From CAZJCK01 sp964544635 (GTDB taxonomy: Bacteria > Zixibacteria > MSB-5A5 > GN15 > FEB-12), in assembly GCA_964544635.1 (NCBI GenBank), contig CAZJCK010000002.1:1-64000 (forward strand): DNA of 64,000 bases. The letters are read 5' to 3'. The notes beneath the pieces are model-generated. The model did not search any database. It was not told the origin of the DNA and was given only the letters and a program-made list of their open reading frames with translations. Positions 24,998 through 34,093 of the stretch are shown one piece after another (position 1 is the first letter of the stretch; the number at the start of each line of letters is the position of its first letter). Both the position numbers and the translations under genes were made by a program.

Positions 24998-26658
24998 CGA
25001 GCAGTGATCTTCACGGAATAATGGGTATTGACGGTTGAGCGCGACTTGAGAAAACGTTCGAGACGTTCAGCCATGAACTGCATTTCGTCGGGGGTGAGGA
25101 AGTCTTCAGCATCGACCGTGGCGGCGACATCGATGCAACGCCGCACACCCTTCGGCGTTACCTGCACGCCATTGCTGCAGGCTACCGACTGGATACGCGG
25201 ATCGAAGGTGCGGGTCCAGCGCGACAGGTCATCGAAGCTGATAGCCCGGTCGCGACCTCGCAAACGTTGGTGCGCCTCGGTCATCACTTCGGCGTCGCTG
25301 CGTGCCGGCACGCCACCGAACACCGGGATAACATTCTGCACCTCGTCCAGTCCGGGGTGGTTTTCGTACAATTGCGACACCTCCCCCGCTTCGACGCCGT
25401 TGGCGGCATCGCCGAGGGTAGTTGTCAATGTCACGTTTATCGCGTCGGGCACCGGGTCAATGAAACGGGAGAAGTCGAACCAGAGTATCAGTTGATCATT
25501 GCGTTCTTCAATCGCATAGTAGCGCTGATCGGGATCGTCGCTCAATTCGTGTTGCGGCAGATACTCGCGGCCATCGGTATCGACAACCTTGTCGATATTG
25601 AGAATCTCCTCAATATCGGCCCCTACCTCGACTTCGAGCAGGTCCTTGCTGCCGGTATGGTGGTAGACCGTTTGCGACTCACTATTGACGGCCACCAGGC
25701 AATCGAACGACAGGTCGAGCGGCCGGGTAAACTGATTGAGCTTGGCATCGCCCGGCAACATGATCTCGAACCACCAGAGCGGATCAACACCAGCTGTTCC
25801 GGCGGCACCGCCGAGTTCGTTGGTCAGTTCGCGTGGCAACGGCATGGCCTGCCACTGCTCGGCGGCCGACTGTGGCAACCGGGCGAAGTGATCGATCAGC
25901 GGCGCAAACAGATCGCCGCCGGTGCGCAGGCCGCCCCAGTCGATGACGCGGTCGGGTTCGTCGCTGAAGAGGCTGTCAACCGTCAGGCCGCGACCGGGCG
26001 AAAACCGTTCGCCGGGGCCGTCGGGTGTCAGGCAGCGCCAGCTCGACCAGCGCAGCAGGGCGCCGAGAGCGCGGTCGGGACCGAGATAGAGCAGGGAGTC
26101 GGGAATCCTTCGCGCCGTACCGTCATACTGAAAACCCAGCAGGAGCGTGCGACGGTTCGACTGGCTCTGCCCGAGCGCCCTGGTTGCCGAAGGATCGGCC
26201 TGCTCCCCGGCCAGGCTGACGGCGCCGTTGTCGTGCAGAAGGAAGGCATAGGTCAATTCGGCATTGAGCAGTTGCGAGGTACGGGCAGGCGCAAACAGGA
26301 ACGTGCGGCCGTCGTCGCGCGGCTCGCGGTAGTAAAAACGGGTATCGGTGTCGACCTCGACCACCGGGTCAACCGGCTTACAGCGCATGATCGTGGTCGC
26401 CGGGATAGGCCAGCGCCGGCATTCGGGCGACATCGCCCGAATCAGCGAACGCGAGGCATTCTCCCATATCTTCGCAACGTCGCCTTCGAGCTTCGAAATC
26501 TGGTGGGAGAACAGGTCGAGCAGGAGTTTCAGTACCGGGTCGAGTCGCTCGACGGCCGCCGGTACGTCCGGGTTCCACACCCGCATCTGGCGGTGCAGTT
26601 CGGCAAAGACCTGTTTCTGGGTACGGATGCGCAATTGCGGTGTGGATGTCGTTGTCAT
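24994..26658 (-). CDS. tssF: T6SS baseplate protein TssF
   Basis: The 554-residue protein fits TssF (VasA family) in length and landmarks. An N-terminal helical region (DPVLKLLLDLFSHQISKLEGDVAKIWE) contains the usual acidic/aromatic pattern. The central beta-rich region has P-x-(W/F) features, and the C-terminus holds a conserved segment (GRDRAISFDDLSRWTRTFDP) preceding a gp6-like domain. It builds the baseplate wedge with TssG. It overlaps tssE upstream and tssG downstream by four bases each. Confidence 0.85.
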   Translation of the reverse strand: MTTTSTPQLRIRTQKQVFAELHRQMRVWNPDVPAAVERLDPVLKLLLDLFSHQISKLEGDVAKIWENASRSLIRAMSPECRRWPIPATTIMRCKPVDPVVEVDTDTRFYYREPRDDGRTFLFAPARTSQLLNAELTYAFLLHDNGAVSLAGEQADPSATRALGQSQSNRRTLLLGFQYDGTARRIPDSLLYLGPDRALGALLRWSSWRCLTPDGPGERFSPGRGLTVDSLFSDEPDRVIDWGGLRTGGDLFAPLIDHFARLPQSAAEQWQAMPLPRELTNELGGAAGTAGVDPLWWFEIMLPGDAKLNQFTRPLDLSFDCLVAVNSESQTVYHHTGSKDLLEVEVGADIEEILNIDKVVDTDGREYLPQHELSDDPDQRYYAIEERNDQLILWFDFSRFIDPVPDAINVTLTTTLGDAANGVEAGEVSQLYENHPGLDEVQNVIPVFGGVPARSDAEVMTEAHQRLRGRDRAISFDDLSRWTRTFDPRIQSVACSNGVQVTPKGVRRCIDVAATVDAEDFLTPDEMQFMAERLERFLKSRSTVNTHYSVKITAR

Positions 26659-27050
26659 CGTGTCGCCTGATCCGTCAATGCAAACGTCGCTTCAAATTTC
26701 TTTTCCTCGTCGCCATCCTTGAACACGCCGGTCACACGGACCGAGACCGTTTCGGCAATCGAATCGCTGCTGCTCTTGCCGCGCAAGAGGGCCACCCCGA
26801 GGTTATTCAGCCGCGGCTCAAACTGGCCGATGGCATTGCGCAGCGACGACTGGACGTCGGACTTGTGCGCAACGTACAGGTCGGTGTATTCCTTCTCCCA
26901 CAGGTCGCTGCCGTAGTCCGGCGAAAAACGTATCATCCCCTTGCGAGAGGCGATAATCAACGCCACCGACTGCCGAATCGATTCCTCGAAATCGCAGCGC
27001 CGCAGAAAACCGTCGCGTAATTTCAATGGTAGTGCCAGGTAGTCGTCCAT
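26655..27050 (-). CDS. tssE: T6SS baseplate protein TssE (gp25-like)
   Basis: The 131-residue protein matches the gp25/TssE lysozyme-like baseplate family. It shows the N-terminal LRRCDFEESIRQSVALIIASRKGM segment, the SPDYGSDLWE loop and the conserved EPRLNNLGV motif. TssE starts sheath assembly from the baseplate. It has a good ribosome site (AAAGGT) and overlaps tssF by four bases. Confidence 0.9.
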   Translation of the reverse strand: MDDYLALPLKLRDGFLRRCDFEESIRQSVALIIASRKGMIRFSPDYGSDLWEKEYTDLYVAHKSDVQSSLRNAIGQFEPRLNNLGVALLRGKSSSDSIAETVSVRVTGVFKDGDEEKKFEATFALTDQATR

Positions 27051-27060
27051 ACAACCTTTA

Positions 27061-28953
27061 CTAATTGATCATCACCATCGCACCCTTGATGGCCACCTGT
27101 CCGCTACCCTTGACCTCGAGCTGGGCGCCGCCGGTCACTTCGGTTTTCACCTGCCCCGCAAGCTTGGTCTGCATACCGGACAGTTCGAGATTGCTCGTCG
27201 CCTTGACCGTCGCATTGCTGCCGGCTTTAATGTCGACATTCCCCCTGCCATCCAGCTTGATATTGCCGCCGGCTTTCATGGTCAGGTCCTTGCCGGCATC
27301 CAGCTCAATCGATTCGGTCGCCGTTATTTTGATTCCGTTTTCGCTGTTGATCGTTATGACCGGCTTGTTGCCGCCGCGCAGATCGATCATCGTCTTGCCG
27401 TCAACGAGTACAATCTGGACGGACTCTTCATTCTGCTTGTCGTCCAGCAGCACGGTGAGGCCGGAACGCGACTTAATGATGCGTTGCTGTACCTTGCCGT
27501 CCTTGACGGCATCGCTGCCCGGCAGCGGTGGCTTATCCTTGCCGTTCCACAGGCCGCCGAGCACGAGCGGTACTTCGGGATTCCCGCGTTCGAAGGCCAC
27601 CAGCACCTCATCATCTACCTCCGGCAAAAACATGGTGCCGCGTTCCGATCCGTTACCCGGCGCCACGACGCGCGCCCAGAATGATTCCTGCTGGTCGGAC
27701 CAGGGTGTCTTGACCTTGACGCGCCCGAGACCATCCGGATCCTCGATGTTGCTGACTATGGCGGTGAACATGGGCGGCGGCTCGGTGAGCCGATATTTCT
27801 GTGTCGGGTAGGCGCTCGACAGCAGGCTGCAGGCAAAACGGTTGCGGTAGGTACCGGCGCTGATGGTATGGGTTACCCGGGTCACCAGGTACTTGCCGTC
27901 TGTTGTCGCCCCGGTATTCTTGATCTCTACATTGGAGCCGACCGTGACTTTCGCCGTCGTCGACTCACCGTGACCGACAACCGTGCGGTTGACACGGTCA
28001 CCTGCTTCCGACGACGCCTGGGCATCGACGATCGCTTTTTCCGAGCCGAGTGCCTTTACAAACACCTGCGGGTCGCCGGTGAACATCTCCGTCGAAGCCT
28101 TGAGCACGGTTTTGGCCAGGTCGGATGCCTTTTTGGAAAGACGGTCGGCAGAAGAATCACCGACGACCGCCTGCTTTTTCTTGTAGTCCCAGCCGCGGAC
28201 GCTTACGGCATTCGCCTGGACACCGTAGCCGACCTTGAAAGCGCCCAGGTTCTCTCCCCACGTCAACTGCAATTCGTTCACCCTGGGGTTCTTGACAATC
28301 TGGAATTTGCCGGAATCGTAGAACGCAAACATCCCGGCGCTGCCGGCCCGGCGCATGAGGAAGGCGAAGTCGGTTTCGTTGTGCTGCAGCAGGTACTCCT
28401 GCTGGGTGCCGAAAGTCTCGGTAGTCTTTACCGCCACCTTGTGGTTGTTCAGTAGTTTCTTGACCACGTCGGCCGGCGTCATGTTCATGTGCACGGCGTA
28501 GCGCCGCGTACCGTCCATCTTGATCGTGGGGCTGTGCGCAATGATAGCCGCTCGAGACAAGCCACCGACTTCATTGTCGAAACGGACCCGGGTAATAACA
28601 CCGATAAACTCCAGCTCGGCGTCCTTTGCATCCGGGATACCGTCCTCAGAGGTGCCAATACTCAAGGTTATCGGAGCGCCGATCAGGCTATCGACTTCCT
28701 TGTCGCTGAACCCGCCGGCCTTAAACACCAGTTCCGACTCACCGACCAGCACGACCTCCAGAACATGGTGGCCGTCGATACTCTGCTCCAGATTGACTGT
28801 AAGGATCTCCTTGGTAAAGACCGATCCGGAGATCTTGATCTGCGCAATGCCGGAGACACCAAGCGCACTGTCATCGCTGTCGCTGTCGGCGGTATCTTTG
28901 CCGAGCGGAAAGTTCAGTTCGTCGAGCAGACGGTCTTCATGACTTGCTGGCAT
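27061..28953 (-). CDS. vgrG: VgrG spike protein (TssI)
   Basis: The 630-residue protein has the gp27-like hub (residues about 35-400, including NMTPADVVKKLLNNH), then a gp5-like OB domain (VSNIEDPDGLGRVKVKTPW, then LPEVDDEVLVAFERGNPEVPLVLGGLWN). The C-terminal needle repeats (DLTMKAGGNIKLDGRGNVDIK) end in VMIN. VgrG trimers form the spike at the tip of the Hcp tube and carry effectors or PAAR tips. No extra C-terminal toxin domain is present. The hub resembles phage protein D and extracellular contractile-injection spikes, but ClpV, TssK and TssE place it in a T6SS. Confidence 0.93.
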   Translation of the reverse strand: MPASHEDRLLDELNFPLGKDTADSDSDDSALGVSGIAQIKISGSVFTKEILTVNLEQSIDGHHVLEVVLVGESELVFKAGGFSDKEVDSLIGAPITLSIGTSEDGIPDAKDAELEFIGVITRVRFDNEVGGLSRAAIIAHSPTIKMDGTRRYAVHMNMTPADVVKKLLNNHKVAVKTTETFGTQQEYLLQHNETDFAFLMRRAGSAGMFAFYDSGKFQIVKNPRVNELQLTWGENLGAFKVGYGVQANAVSVRGWDYKKKQAVVGDSSADRLSKKASDLAKTVLKASTEMFTGDPQVFVKALGSEKAIVDAQASSEAGDRVNRTVVGHGESTTAKVTVGSNVEIKNTGATTDGKYLVTRVTHTISAGTYRNRFACSLLSSAYPTQKYRLTEPPPMFTAIVSNIEDPDGLGRVKVKTPWSDQQESFWARVVAPGNGSERGTMFLPEVDDEVLVAFERGNPEVPLVLGGLWNGKDKPPLPGSDAVKDGKVQQRIIKSRSGLTVLLDDKQNEESVQIVLVDGKTMIDLRGGNKPVITINSENGIKITATESIELDAGKDLTMKAGGNIKLDGRGNVDIKAGSNATVKATSNLELSGMQTKLAGQVKTEVTGGAQLEVKGSGQVAIKGAMVMIN

Positions 28954-28988
28954 GGTAGTTCACCTGTCGGGTTTGGCGTAGGACCGGA

Positions 28989-29015
28989 CGGTCGGGGGAG
29001 ATGTGCCCCCGACCG
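28989..29015 (-). other. GC-rich stem-loop just after hcp
   Basis: CGGTCGGGGG and CCCCCGACCG form a perfect 10-bp stem with a 7-base loop, 14 bases past the hcp stop on the minus strand and before vgrG. No T-run follows. It probably protects the hcp mRNA 3' end or partly ends transcription, allowing hcp excess over vgrG. Confidence 0.6.
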
Positions 29016-29028
29016 CCGGCACGGTCGG

Positions 29029-29433
29029 TTATTCTTCCCAGCGGTTGTCGATTTCGGCATCGCCGATCGACACTTTGTGCGCCGAGATTTCGAAACGCTC
29101 GTAAATCTGGTCGTCGGGACGATCCTTGATGTGGGGGACGATTTCTTCGTAGGCGGTGATGAAACCTTCCTCCCAGCTCAGGGTCTTCATCTCGCTGTCC
29201 GACGGATTCTTGAAGGTCACCTTGCCGGCTTTGCGGTTCGGGCCGCTCGAATCCATCGCCCAGCGGGCGATCGCGGTCTCTTCATCAGACTCGCGGGTGA
29301 TCCGGATCACGCCGGCATGGGCGCGGTCGGACGGACGACCGGTTTCGTCTTTCGCAGTGTACAGTTCGTAGGAGACCTCATACACGTTCTTGTAGGTGAC
29401 TCCGTCGATTTCGAGAATAGGACGTCTTGCCAT
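29029..29433 (-). CDS. hcp: Hcp tube protein (TssD), divergent type
   Basis: The 134-residue protein fits the Hcp/TssD fold: beta strands from the N-terminus (ILEIDGVTYKNVYEVSYEL), a variable loop, the central VTFKNPSDSEMKTLSWEEGFI segment and a closing beta strand (YERFEISAHKVSIGDAEI). It resembles Bacteroidetes-type TssD more than the proteobacterial form. Hexameric rings stack into the expelled inner tube. It lies between tssC and vgrG. A stem-loop follows the stop codon. Confidence 0.85.
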   Translation of the reverse strand: MARRPILEIDGVTYKNVYEVSYELYTAKDETGRPSDRAHAGVIRITRESDEETAIARWAMDSSGPNRKAGKVTFKNPSDSEMKTLSWEEGFITAYEEIVPHIKDRPDDQIYERFEISAHKVSIGDAEIDNRWEE

Positions 29434-29492
29434 AACTCAGCTCCTTATTTAATGGTATTCGGTTGCTGTATAGGTTTCAGACCGCGGGTCTG

Positions 29493-30920
29493 TTACTTGT
29501 CCTTTACGTTCGTCTGCTGGTCGTCACCCCAGGCCATGAACTCGATATTGAACGTCTTGGCCGGGTACTTCGGGTTGAGCGACACCTGGACATCGACTTC
29601 CTGTCGCTTACGCATCTCTTCATCGGCGAACACCTTGAACTCGTAGTCCTCGAGGATGTTGCCGGGACCGGTGATCGCCTTGAGGAACTTGTCGATATCG
29701 CGGCGCAGCGTATCGATAAACTTCTGGTCGATCACCGTGAAGGTCTGCTTGTTCAGGTAATTGCGCAGGGTCTTGTAGACATAGTCGTAGGTGCGACGGA
29801 TGGAGTAGTTGTTGAACGTCTCCTTGGTGTAGAGCGTCGACGACCCCATCGACACCGCCGTGCCCTCGAAGCTGACCATCGGGTTTACACCCTTTTCGTT
29901 GATCTTGCTGGCGTCCGGCTGATTGGCGCGGAACCGCAGGTACTTGGCTTCGGCGATCTTGCCGTTCTTGAAACCGGCCATCGGCTGCTGCATGCCCACG
30001 GTGGTGTCACCCTGGTACATCTTGCCGGCGATGGCGGCTGACGGCGGGATCCAGACATCGTCATCTTCAAACTCGTTCGCCTCCCGCGCTTGTATGTAGT
30101 TGGCGAAAATCGAGGCGTACTGCTTGTAGTCGTCGATGCCCGACAGGTTTTCGTAGTTGGGATCATCGAGCATGTCCATGATCTCTTCCACCGATTCGAA
30201 GTTCGGCAGGTCGGTCATGACGTGGACCTTGTTCGGCATACCGATCTGTCGGGCGAAGCTGTCGACCGCCTCGATCGATCCGCAGTAGCCGGGAACCACC
30301 ATCATGGCGTAGCAGTTCTTGATGCCCCACTCACGGAACTCGTCGGCCACGGCCTTGGCCAGCTGCTCGAACTTGTCCTTGTCGTCGGGATCGGCCAGCT
30401 CTTCGCCCGATACATTGGCGAACCAGGCATTGACCTTCTCATCCGGCTCCTGCTGCGCGTTGGCGAAGAACTTGTCGATGGCGCGGTAGGTCGTTTCCAG
30501 CTCGCGGCTGGCCTGGTGCACCTTCTTCATGTTTTTTTGCAGGGCCTGCTCCATCTGGGTCGCCGTGGCGTTGGCGTTGGAGCGGATTTCATTGATGTCG
30601 TCGCTGGCGCCAAGCTGGTTCACCCAGGTCTGGAGGCGCTGCGCGAGGAGTTGACGCTGCGGTGCGAACTGCTTCTTGCCGAGGAATTCCTTGCGCTGGA
30701 AGTCCTTCTTCGGGTCGAGCCACTCGACACCGCGCACCAGGTCGCCGTCGGACGTCTTGAACGACGGCAGCAGACCGGCGAGCTGCTTGAATTCGCCGAA
30801 GTTATCAGATAGTATTCCCGACAGTTCGTCGTCGGATATCTTTTCAACCTCTACTGTTGGCTTGGCCTCTTTGGCTTCAGCCGACTCAGGCTGCATTTGT
30901 CTTTCGTCTTCACCCATCAT
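29493..30920 (-). CDS. tssC: T6SS sheath large subunit TssC
   Basis: The 475-residue protein matches TssC. Landmarks include the acidic N-terminus, the central NCYAMMVVPGYCGSIEAV and DVWIPPSAAIAGKM segments, and the C-terminal NNYSIRRTYDYVYKTLRNYL with FEVKVF-like and NIEFMAWGDD strands. TssB and TssC form the contractile sheath that is later taken apart by ClpV. It starts 14 bases after the tssB stop codon. A small hairpin (29478-29492) lies directly after its stop. Confidence 0.92.
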   Translation of the reverse strand: MMGEDERQMQPESAEAKEAKPTVEVEKISDDELSGILSDNFGEFKQLAGLLPSFKTSDGDLVRGVEWLDPKKDFQRKEFLGKKQFAPQRQLLAQRLQTWVNQLGASDDINEIRSNANATATQMEQALQKNMKKVHQASRELETTYRAIDKFFANAQQEPDEKVNAWFANVSGEELADPDDKDKFEQLAKAVADEFREWGIKNCYAMMVVPGYCGSIEAVDSFARQIGMPNKVHVMTDLPNFESVEEIMDMLDDPNYENLSGIDDYKQYASIFANYIQAREANEFEDDDVWIPPSAAIAGKMYQGDTTVGMQQPMAGFKNGKIAEAKYLRFRANQPDASKINEKGVNPMVSFEGTAVSMGSSTLYTKETFNNYSIRRTYDYVYKTLRNYLNKQTFTVIDQKFIDTLRRDIDKFLKAITGPGNILEDYEFKVFADEEMRKRQEVDVQVSLNPKYPAKTFNIEFMAWGDDQQTNVKDK

Positions 30921-30934
30921 ATCTCAAACCTTCC

Positions 30935-31375
30935 TTACTCGCCCAACAGGTCAACGTAGTACTGCATTACCTTGAGCAACGCCTGCTTCTTGTCCGGGTC
31001 GGCGAGGACCTTCTTGAGGGCGTTGTTCTTCTTGAGTTGCGAATCGAGGTCGGCCAGGATCTCCTTGCCGTAGTACATCCGTCGCAACTCGTCATTCTTC
31101 TCGATCAGCTCCTTGGACGAAAAGTCTTTCATGGCGCGGATCTGGAAGTCGGCGTTTACCGGCTCGCCGTTTTCGGATTCCAGGTCGACGTTGAATGACG
31201 GCTGAAACTTGTCGAATACTTCCTTGAGGTTATTGCAGCGTACCGGGGTAGCGTCCGCATCCTCGTCGTCGTTCAGTTTGGCGGCATACAGGAGCTTATT
31301 GGACGGCAGCAGTTCGACGGGAACTGATTCGTCCTTTTTGACTCGCTCTGTAGCACCGAGTATGAATTTAGCCAT
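30935..31375 (-). CDS. tssB: T6SS sheath small subunit TssB
   Basis: The 146-residue product is TssB: the beta-strand core (PSFNVDLESENGEPVNADFQIRAMKDFS) and helical C-terminus (LRRMYYGKEILADLDSQLKKNNALKKVL) match the family. It pairs with TssC to build the sheath. It follows the ClpV C-half gene and precedes tssC in the same operon. Confidence 0.9.
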   Translation of the reverse strand: MAKFILGATERVKKDESVPVELLPSNKLLYAAKLNDDEDADATPVRCNNLKEVFDKFQPSFNVDLESENGEPVNADFQIRAMKDFSSKELIEKNDELRRMYYGKEILADLDSQLKKNNALKKVLADPDKKQALLKVMQYYVDLLGE

Positions 31376-31420
31376 ACGTTCCTCCGTGCTCTATTGTTCA
31401 CACCTACATTGTTAGCTATC

Positions 31421-32515
31421 TCATGATTCGACGCGCGTAAACACGTACTCGTCATCTTTCACGTCGACCCGCAGCACATCACCCTGCTTGATCGTGCCGG
31501 TGATGATCTCCACCGACAGCCGGTTGATGATGTCGCGCTCGATAATGCGCTGCAATGGCCGCGCGCCCAGTTCGAAGGTGTAGCCCTCGCGGGCCAGCTT
31601 GAGCCGGGCGTCATCGGACAGGGTCGCCTCGATGTTCTGGTCTTCAAGCAGGCCGGCCAGGCTGCGGAACTCATGTCCGACAATCGTCTCGACCTGCTTA
31701 CCTGTAAACGCGTGATAAATGATAATATCGTTTAACCGATTGAGAAATTCGGGGCGGAATTTTGAGAAAAGGAAATTGCGGATCGCCTCCATGTCGACCT
31801 CTTTCCCCTCGCGGTCGGCCTCGAGGATCATCTCGGCGGCATAGTTGGAGGTCAGGACCACGATGGTGTTGGAGAAGTCGACCGTGCGGCTCTGGCTGTC
31901 GGTCAGACGGCCGTCGTCGAGCAGCTGCAGTAACAGGTTGAAGACATCGGGGTGGGCTTTTTCAACTTCGTCGAACAGGACAATCGAGAACGGTTTCTTG
32001 CGTACCGCCTCGGTCAGCACGCCGCCCTCTTCGTAACCGATATAACCGGGCGGAGCCCCGATCAGCTTGGCGACCGAGTGTTTTTCCATGTACTCCGACA
32101 TGTCCATGCGGACCATGGCATTCTTGTCGTCGAACAGGAACTCCGCGAGCAACTTGGGCAGGTAGGTCTTACCGGTGCCGGTGGGGCCGAGAAACAGAAA
32201 CGATCCGACCGGCCGGTTGGCCGGCTTGAGGCCGGCGCGCGACTTGCGGATGGCGTCGGCCACCGCCTTGATGGCGTTCTCCTGCCCGACAATACGCCGC
32301 GACAAGTACTCTTCCATTTTGAGCAGGCGATCTTTCTCGGCCGTCATCATGCGCGTGACCGGAATACCGGTGCGTCGCGCCACCACCGAGGCGATATCCG
32401 ACCCGTCGATCCGGTGATCGAGATTGTCGACCGCTGTTTTGAGGCGGCCAAGCAGCTCCTGCTTGTCTTCAAGTTTCTTCTTGAGGATTTCGCTGTTTGC
32501 TTTGGCTTGCGGCAT
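31421..32515 (-). CDS. clpV: ClpV (TssH) C-terminal half: second AAA+ module as a separate gene
   Basis: This 364-residue protein is the second half of a ClpB/ClpV unfoldase. It begins with part of a helical middle domain, then VVARRTGIPVTRMM, the D2 Walker A GPTGTGKT (residues 110-117), Walker B SIVLFDE (177-183), the pore loop GYIG (157-160) and the D2 small domain (FELGARPLQRIIERDI). Its ATG (32513-32515) overlaps the stop of the N-half gene by one base (TGATG), with GAGGAG eight bases upstream, so it is translated by coupling. With the N-half it should form the motor that recycles the contracted TssBC sheath. Confidence 0.88.
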   Translation of the reverse strand: MPQAKANSEILKKKLEDKQELLGRLKTAVDNLDHRIDGSDIASVVARRTGIPVTRMMTAEKDRLLKMEEYLSRRIVGQENAIKAVADAIRKSRAGLKPANRPVGSFLFLGPTGTGKTYLPKLLAEFLFDDKNAMVRMDMSEYMEKHSVAKLIGAPPGYIGYEEGGVLTEAVRKKPFSIVLFDEVEKAHPDVFNLLLQLLDDGRLTDSQSRTVDFSNTIVVLTSNYAAEMILEADREGKEVDMEAIRNFLFSKFRPEFLNRLNDIIIYHAFTGKQVETIVGHEFRSLAGLLEDQNIEATLSDDARLKLAREGYTFELGARPLQRIIERDIINRLSVEIITGTIKQGDVLRVDVKDDEYVFTRVES

Positions 32516-33954
32516 CAGACCAACTCCTCTTTCACATCGAGGCGATGTCCCCAGAAGGTGAACAGCCGATCGACCTCGCGGGCGAAGTCGTCGACCGCCT
32601 TCTCGGCCGCCTCCAGCTGACTGTCATCGACCGCCGCCTTCGCAAGCAGCGCCTCGACATCGGCGACCTGTTTCTCGAGCTGCGGGATCTTGTCTTTAGC
32701 GAATTCTTCTTTCACGGCGTATTCCGAGCCGGCTTCATCGATCACGTCGAGGGCGATGTCCGGCAGGTTGCGTTCACTGAGATAGCGTTTTGAGTATTTC
32801 ACGGCTGCTTCGATCGCTTCGGGATCGTACTCGATCTTGTGGTGCTCCTGGTACTTCGGCATGACACCGGAGATAATCCGGACCGCTTCGTCGTGTGACG
32901 GTTCGTCGACGACCACTTTCTCGAAGCGCCGGACCAGCGCTTTATCTTTCTCTATGTACTTCGTGTATTCCTCTTCGGTGGTGGCGCCGATGACGCGGAG
33001 CTGGCCGCGGGCCAGCGCCGGCTTGATCAGGTTGGCGGCATCCATCCCGCCCGAGCCGGAGCCGGCTCCCATGAGGGTGTGGATTTCATCTACAAAGAGT
33101 ATGGTACGCCCGGCGGTCTTGACCACTTCGCTGATGAGCGACTTGAAGCGCTCTTCGAACTCACCCTTGTACTTGGCGCCTGCCACCATGGCGCCCATGT
33201 CGACTTCCATCACCTTGGCGTCATACAACGCCTTCGGCACCTTCTTGTCCACCACCGCCTGGGCGAAGCCTTCGACAATGGCCGACTTGCCGACCCCGGC
33301 GCCACCGACCAGCACCGGCGAATTCTTGCGTCGCCGCAACAGAATCTGTATGACCTGCTGCACCTCGTCGTCGCGTCCGATCATCGGATCGTACTTGCCG
33401 GAGGCGGCCAGGTTGGTCATATCGGAGCAGTAGCGAAGTGAGCCGGACGATTTCTTTGCCGGCTCGCCAGACGCGCCGCCGCCGGCCGGTTTGGGACCGG
33501 CAGCAATCTCCTCGACCATCTGGCTTTCGGCCAGGGCCTTGAGAATATCGTCCTTGACGATATCGAGCTTCTCGCGGACATATGCGGCCAGGCTCGACTT
33601 GGGATCGATGATCGCCAGCAGGATATGCTCCGGCTCGACCAGCGGATCGGAAAGGTTCGACTTCTCGATATTGGCCTGCTCCAGCGCGGCCTGTACGCTC
33701 GGGCCGATCGAGAGGTTGTCACGGGCACTTGACCGGCTCGACTGATCTTTGAGATGGGTCTCGATGACCGACTCACAGAAGGCCGGGCTCTTGCCCAGTT
33801 GGTTGAGGATCGACTCGACCTCGGTCCCGACCTGGCGTACCAGGGCAAGGAACAGGTGTTCGATCGTTATTTCCGGATGTTTGAAAGCGGCTGCGACTTC
33901 CTTCGCATTCTTTATAGCAGCCCGAGAATCGGCCGAATAATTGGCTATATCCAT
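32515..33954 (-). CDS. clpV: ClpV (TssH) N-terminal half: Clp_N repeats and first AAA+ module
   Basis: This 479-residue protein has two Clp_N repeats (residues about 5-145), which in ClpV recognise the TssC N-terminus. The D1 AAA+ module follows: Walker A GGAGVGKS (217-224), Walker B ILFVDE (285-290) and pore loop KYKGEFE (261-267). A coiled-coil-like stretch (about 417-475) is then ended by the stop codon. ClpV is normally one protein of about 850-900 residues. ATG 33954 was chosen because the Clp_N fold starts there; 22 extra upstream residues are low-complexity. A good promoter lies at 34045-34073. Confidence 0.9.
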   Translation of the reverse strand: MDIANYSADSRAAIKNAKEVAAAFKHPEITIEHLFLALVRQVGTEVESILNQLGKSPAFCESVIETHLKDQSSRSSARDNLSIGPSVQAALEQANIEKSNLSDPLVEPEHILLAIIDPKSSLAAYVREKLDIVKDDILKALAESQMVEEIAAGPKPAGGGASGEPAKKSSGSLRYCSDMTNLAASGKYDPMIGRDDEVQQVIQILLRRRKNSPVLVGGAGVGKSAIVEGFAQAVVDKKVPKALYDAKVMEVDMGAMVAGAKYKGEFEERFKSLISEVVKTAGRTILFVDEIHTLMGAGSGSGGMDAANLIKPALARGQLRVIGATTEEEYTKYIEKDKALVRRFEKVVVDEPSHDEAVRIISGVMPKYQEHHKIEYDPEAIEAAVKYSKRYLSERNLPDIALDVIDEAGSEYAVKEEFAKDKIPQLEKQVADVEALLAKAAVDDSQLEAAEKAVDDFAREVDRLFTFWGHRLDVKEELV

Positions 33955-34044
33955 GCCTGCCCTTATGTGAATTTCGTGGTTGCCGTTGTCAAGGTAACGA
34001 TGCGCCGCTGCCCGCAGCACACACGCAAGGTGTACGGTTGCAAA

Positions 34045-34073
34045 ATAGTACGGGCTGTGACGGTGTAAGTCAA
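34045..34073 (-). promoter_or_regulatory. Sigma-70-like promoter for the T6SS core operon
   Basis: On the minus strand TTGACT (34073-34068) and TACTAT (34050-34045) are 17 bases apart. The expected start is about 34038, some 84 bases before the ClpV N-half start. Confidence 0.6.
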
Positions 34074-34093
34074 GCCTGAACTACCATAACAGA

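Noticed and set aside
25267..26670. 467-codon plus-strand open frame inside tssF
   Set aside because: Antisense shadow of tssF; composition reflects GC-rich third positions, not a protein.
32505..32530. Programmed frameshift joining the two ClpV halves
   Set aside because: No slippery heptamer is present at the junction; the TGATG overlap and GAGGAG favour re-initiation. It cannot be fully excluded from sequence alone.
27061..34020. Extracellular contractile injection system instead of T6SS
   Set aside because: The VgrG hub resembles such systems, but TssK, ClpV halves and TssL/TssM-like proteins are T6SS-specific.
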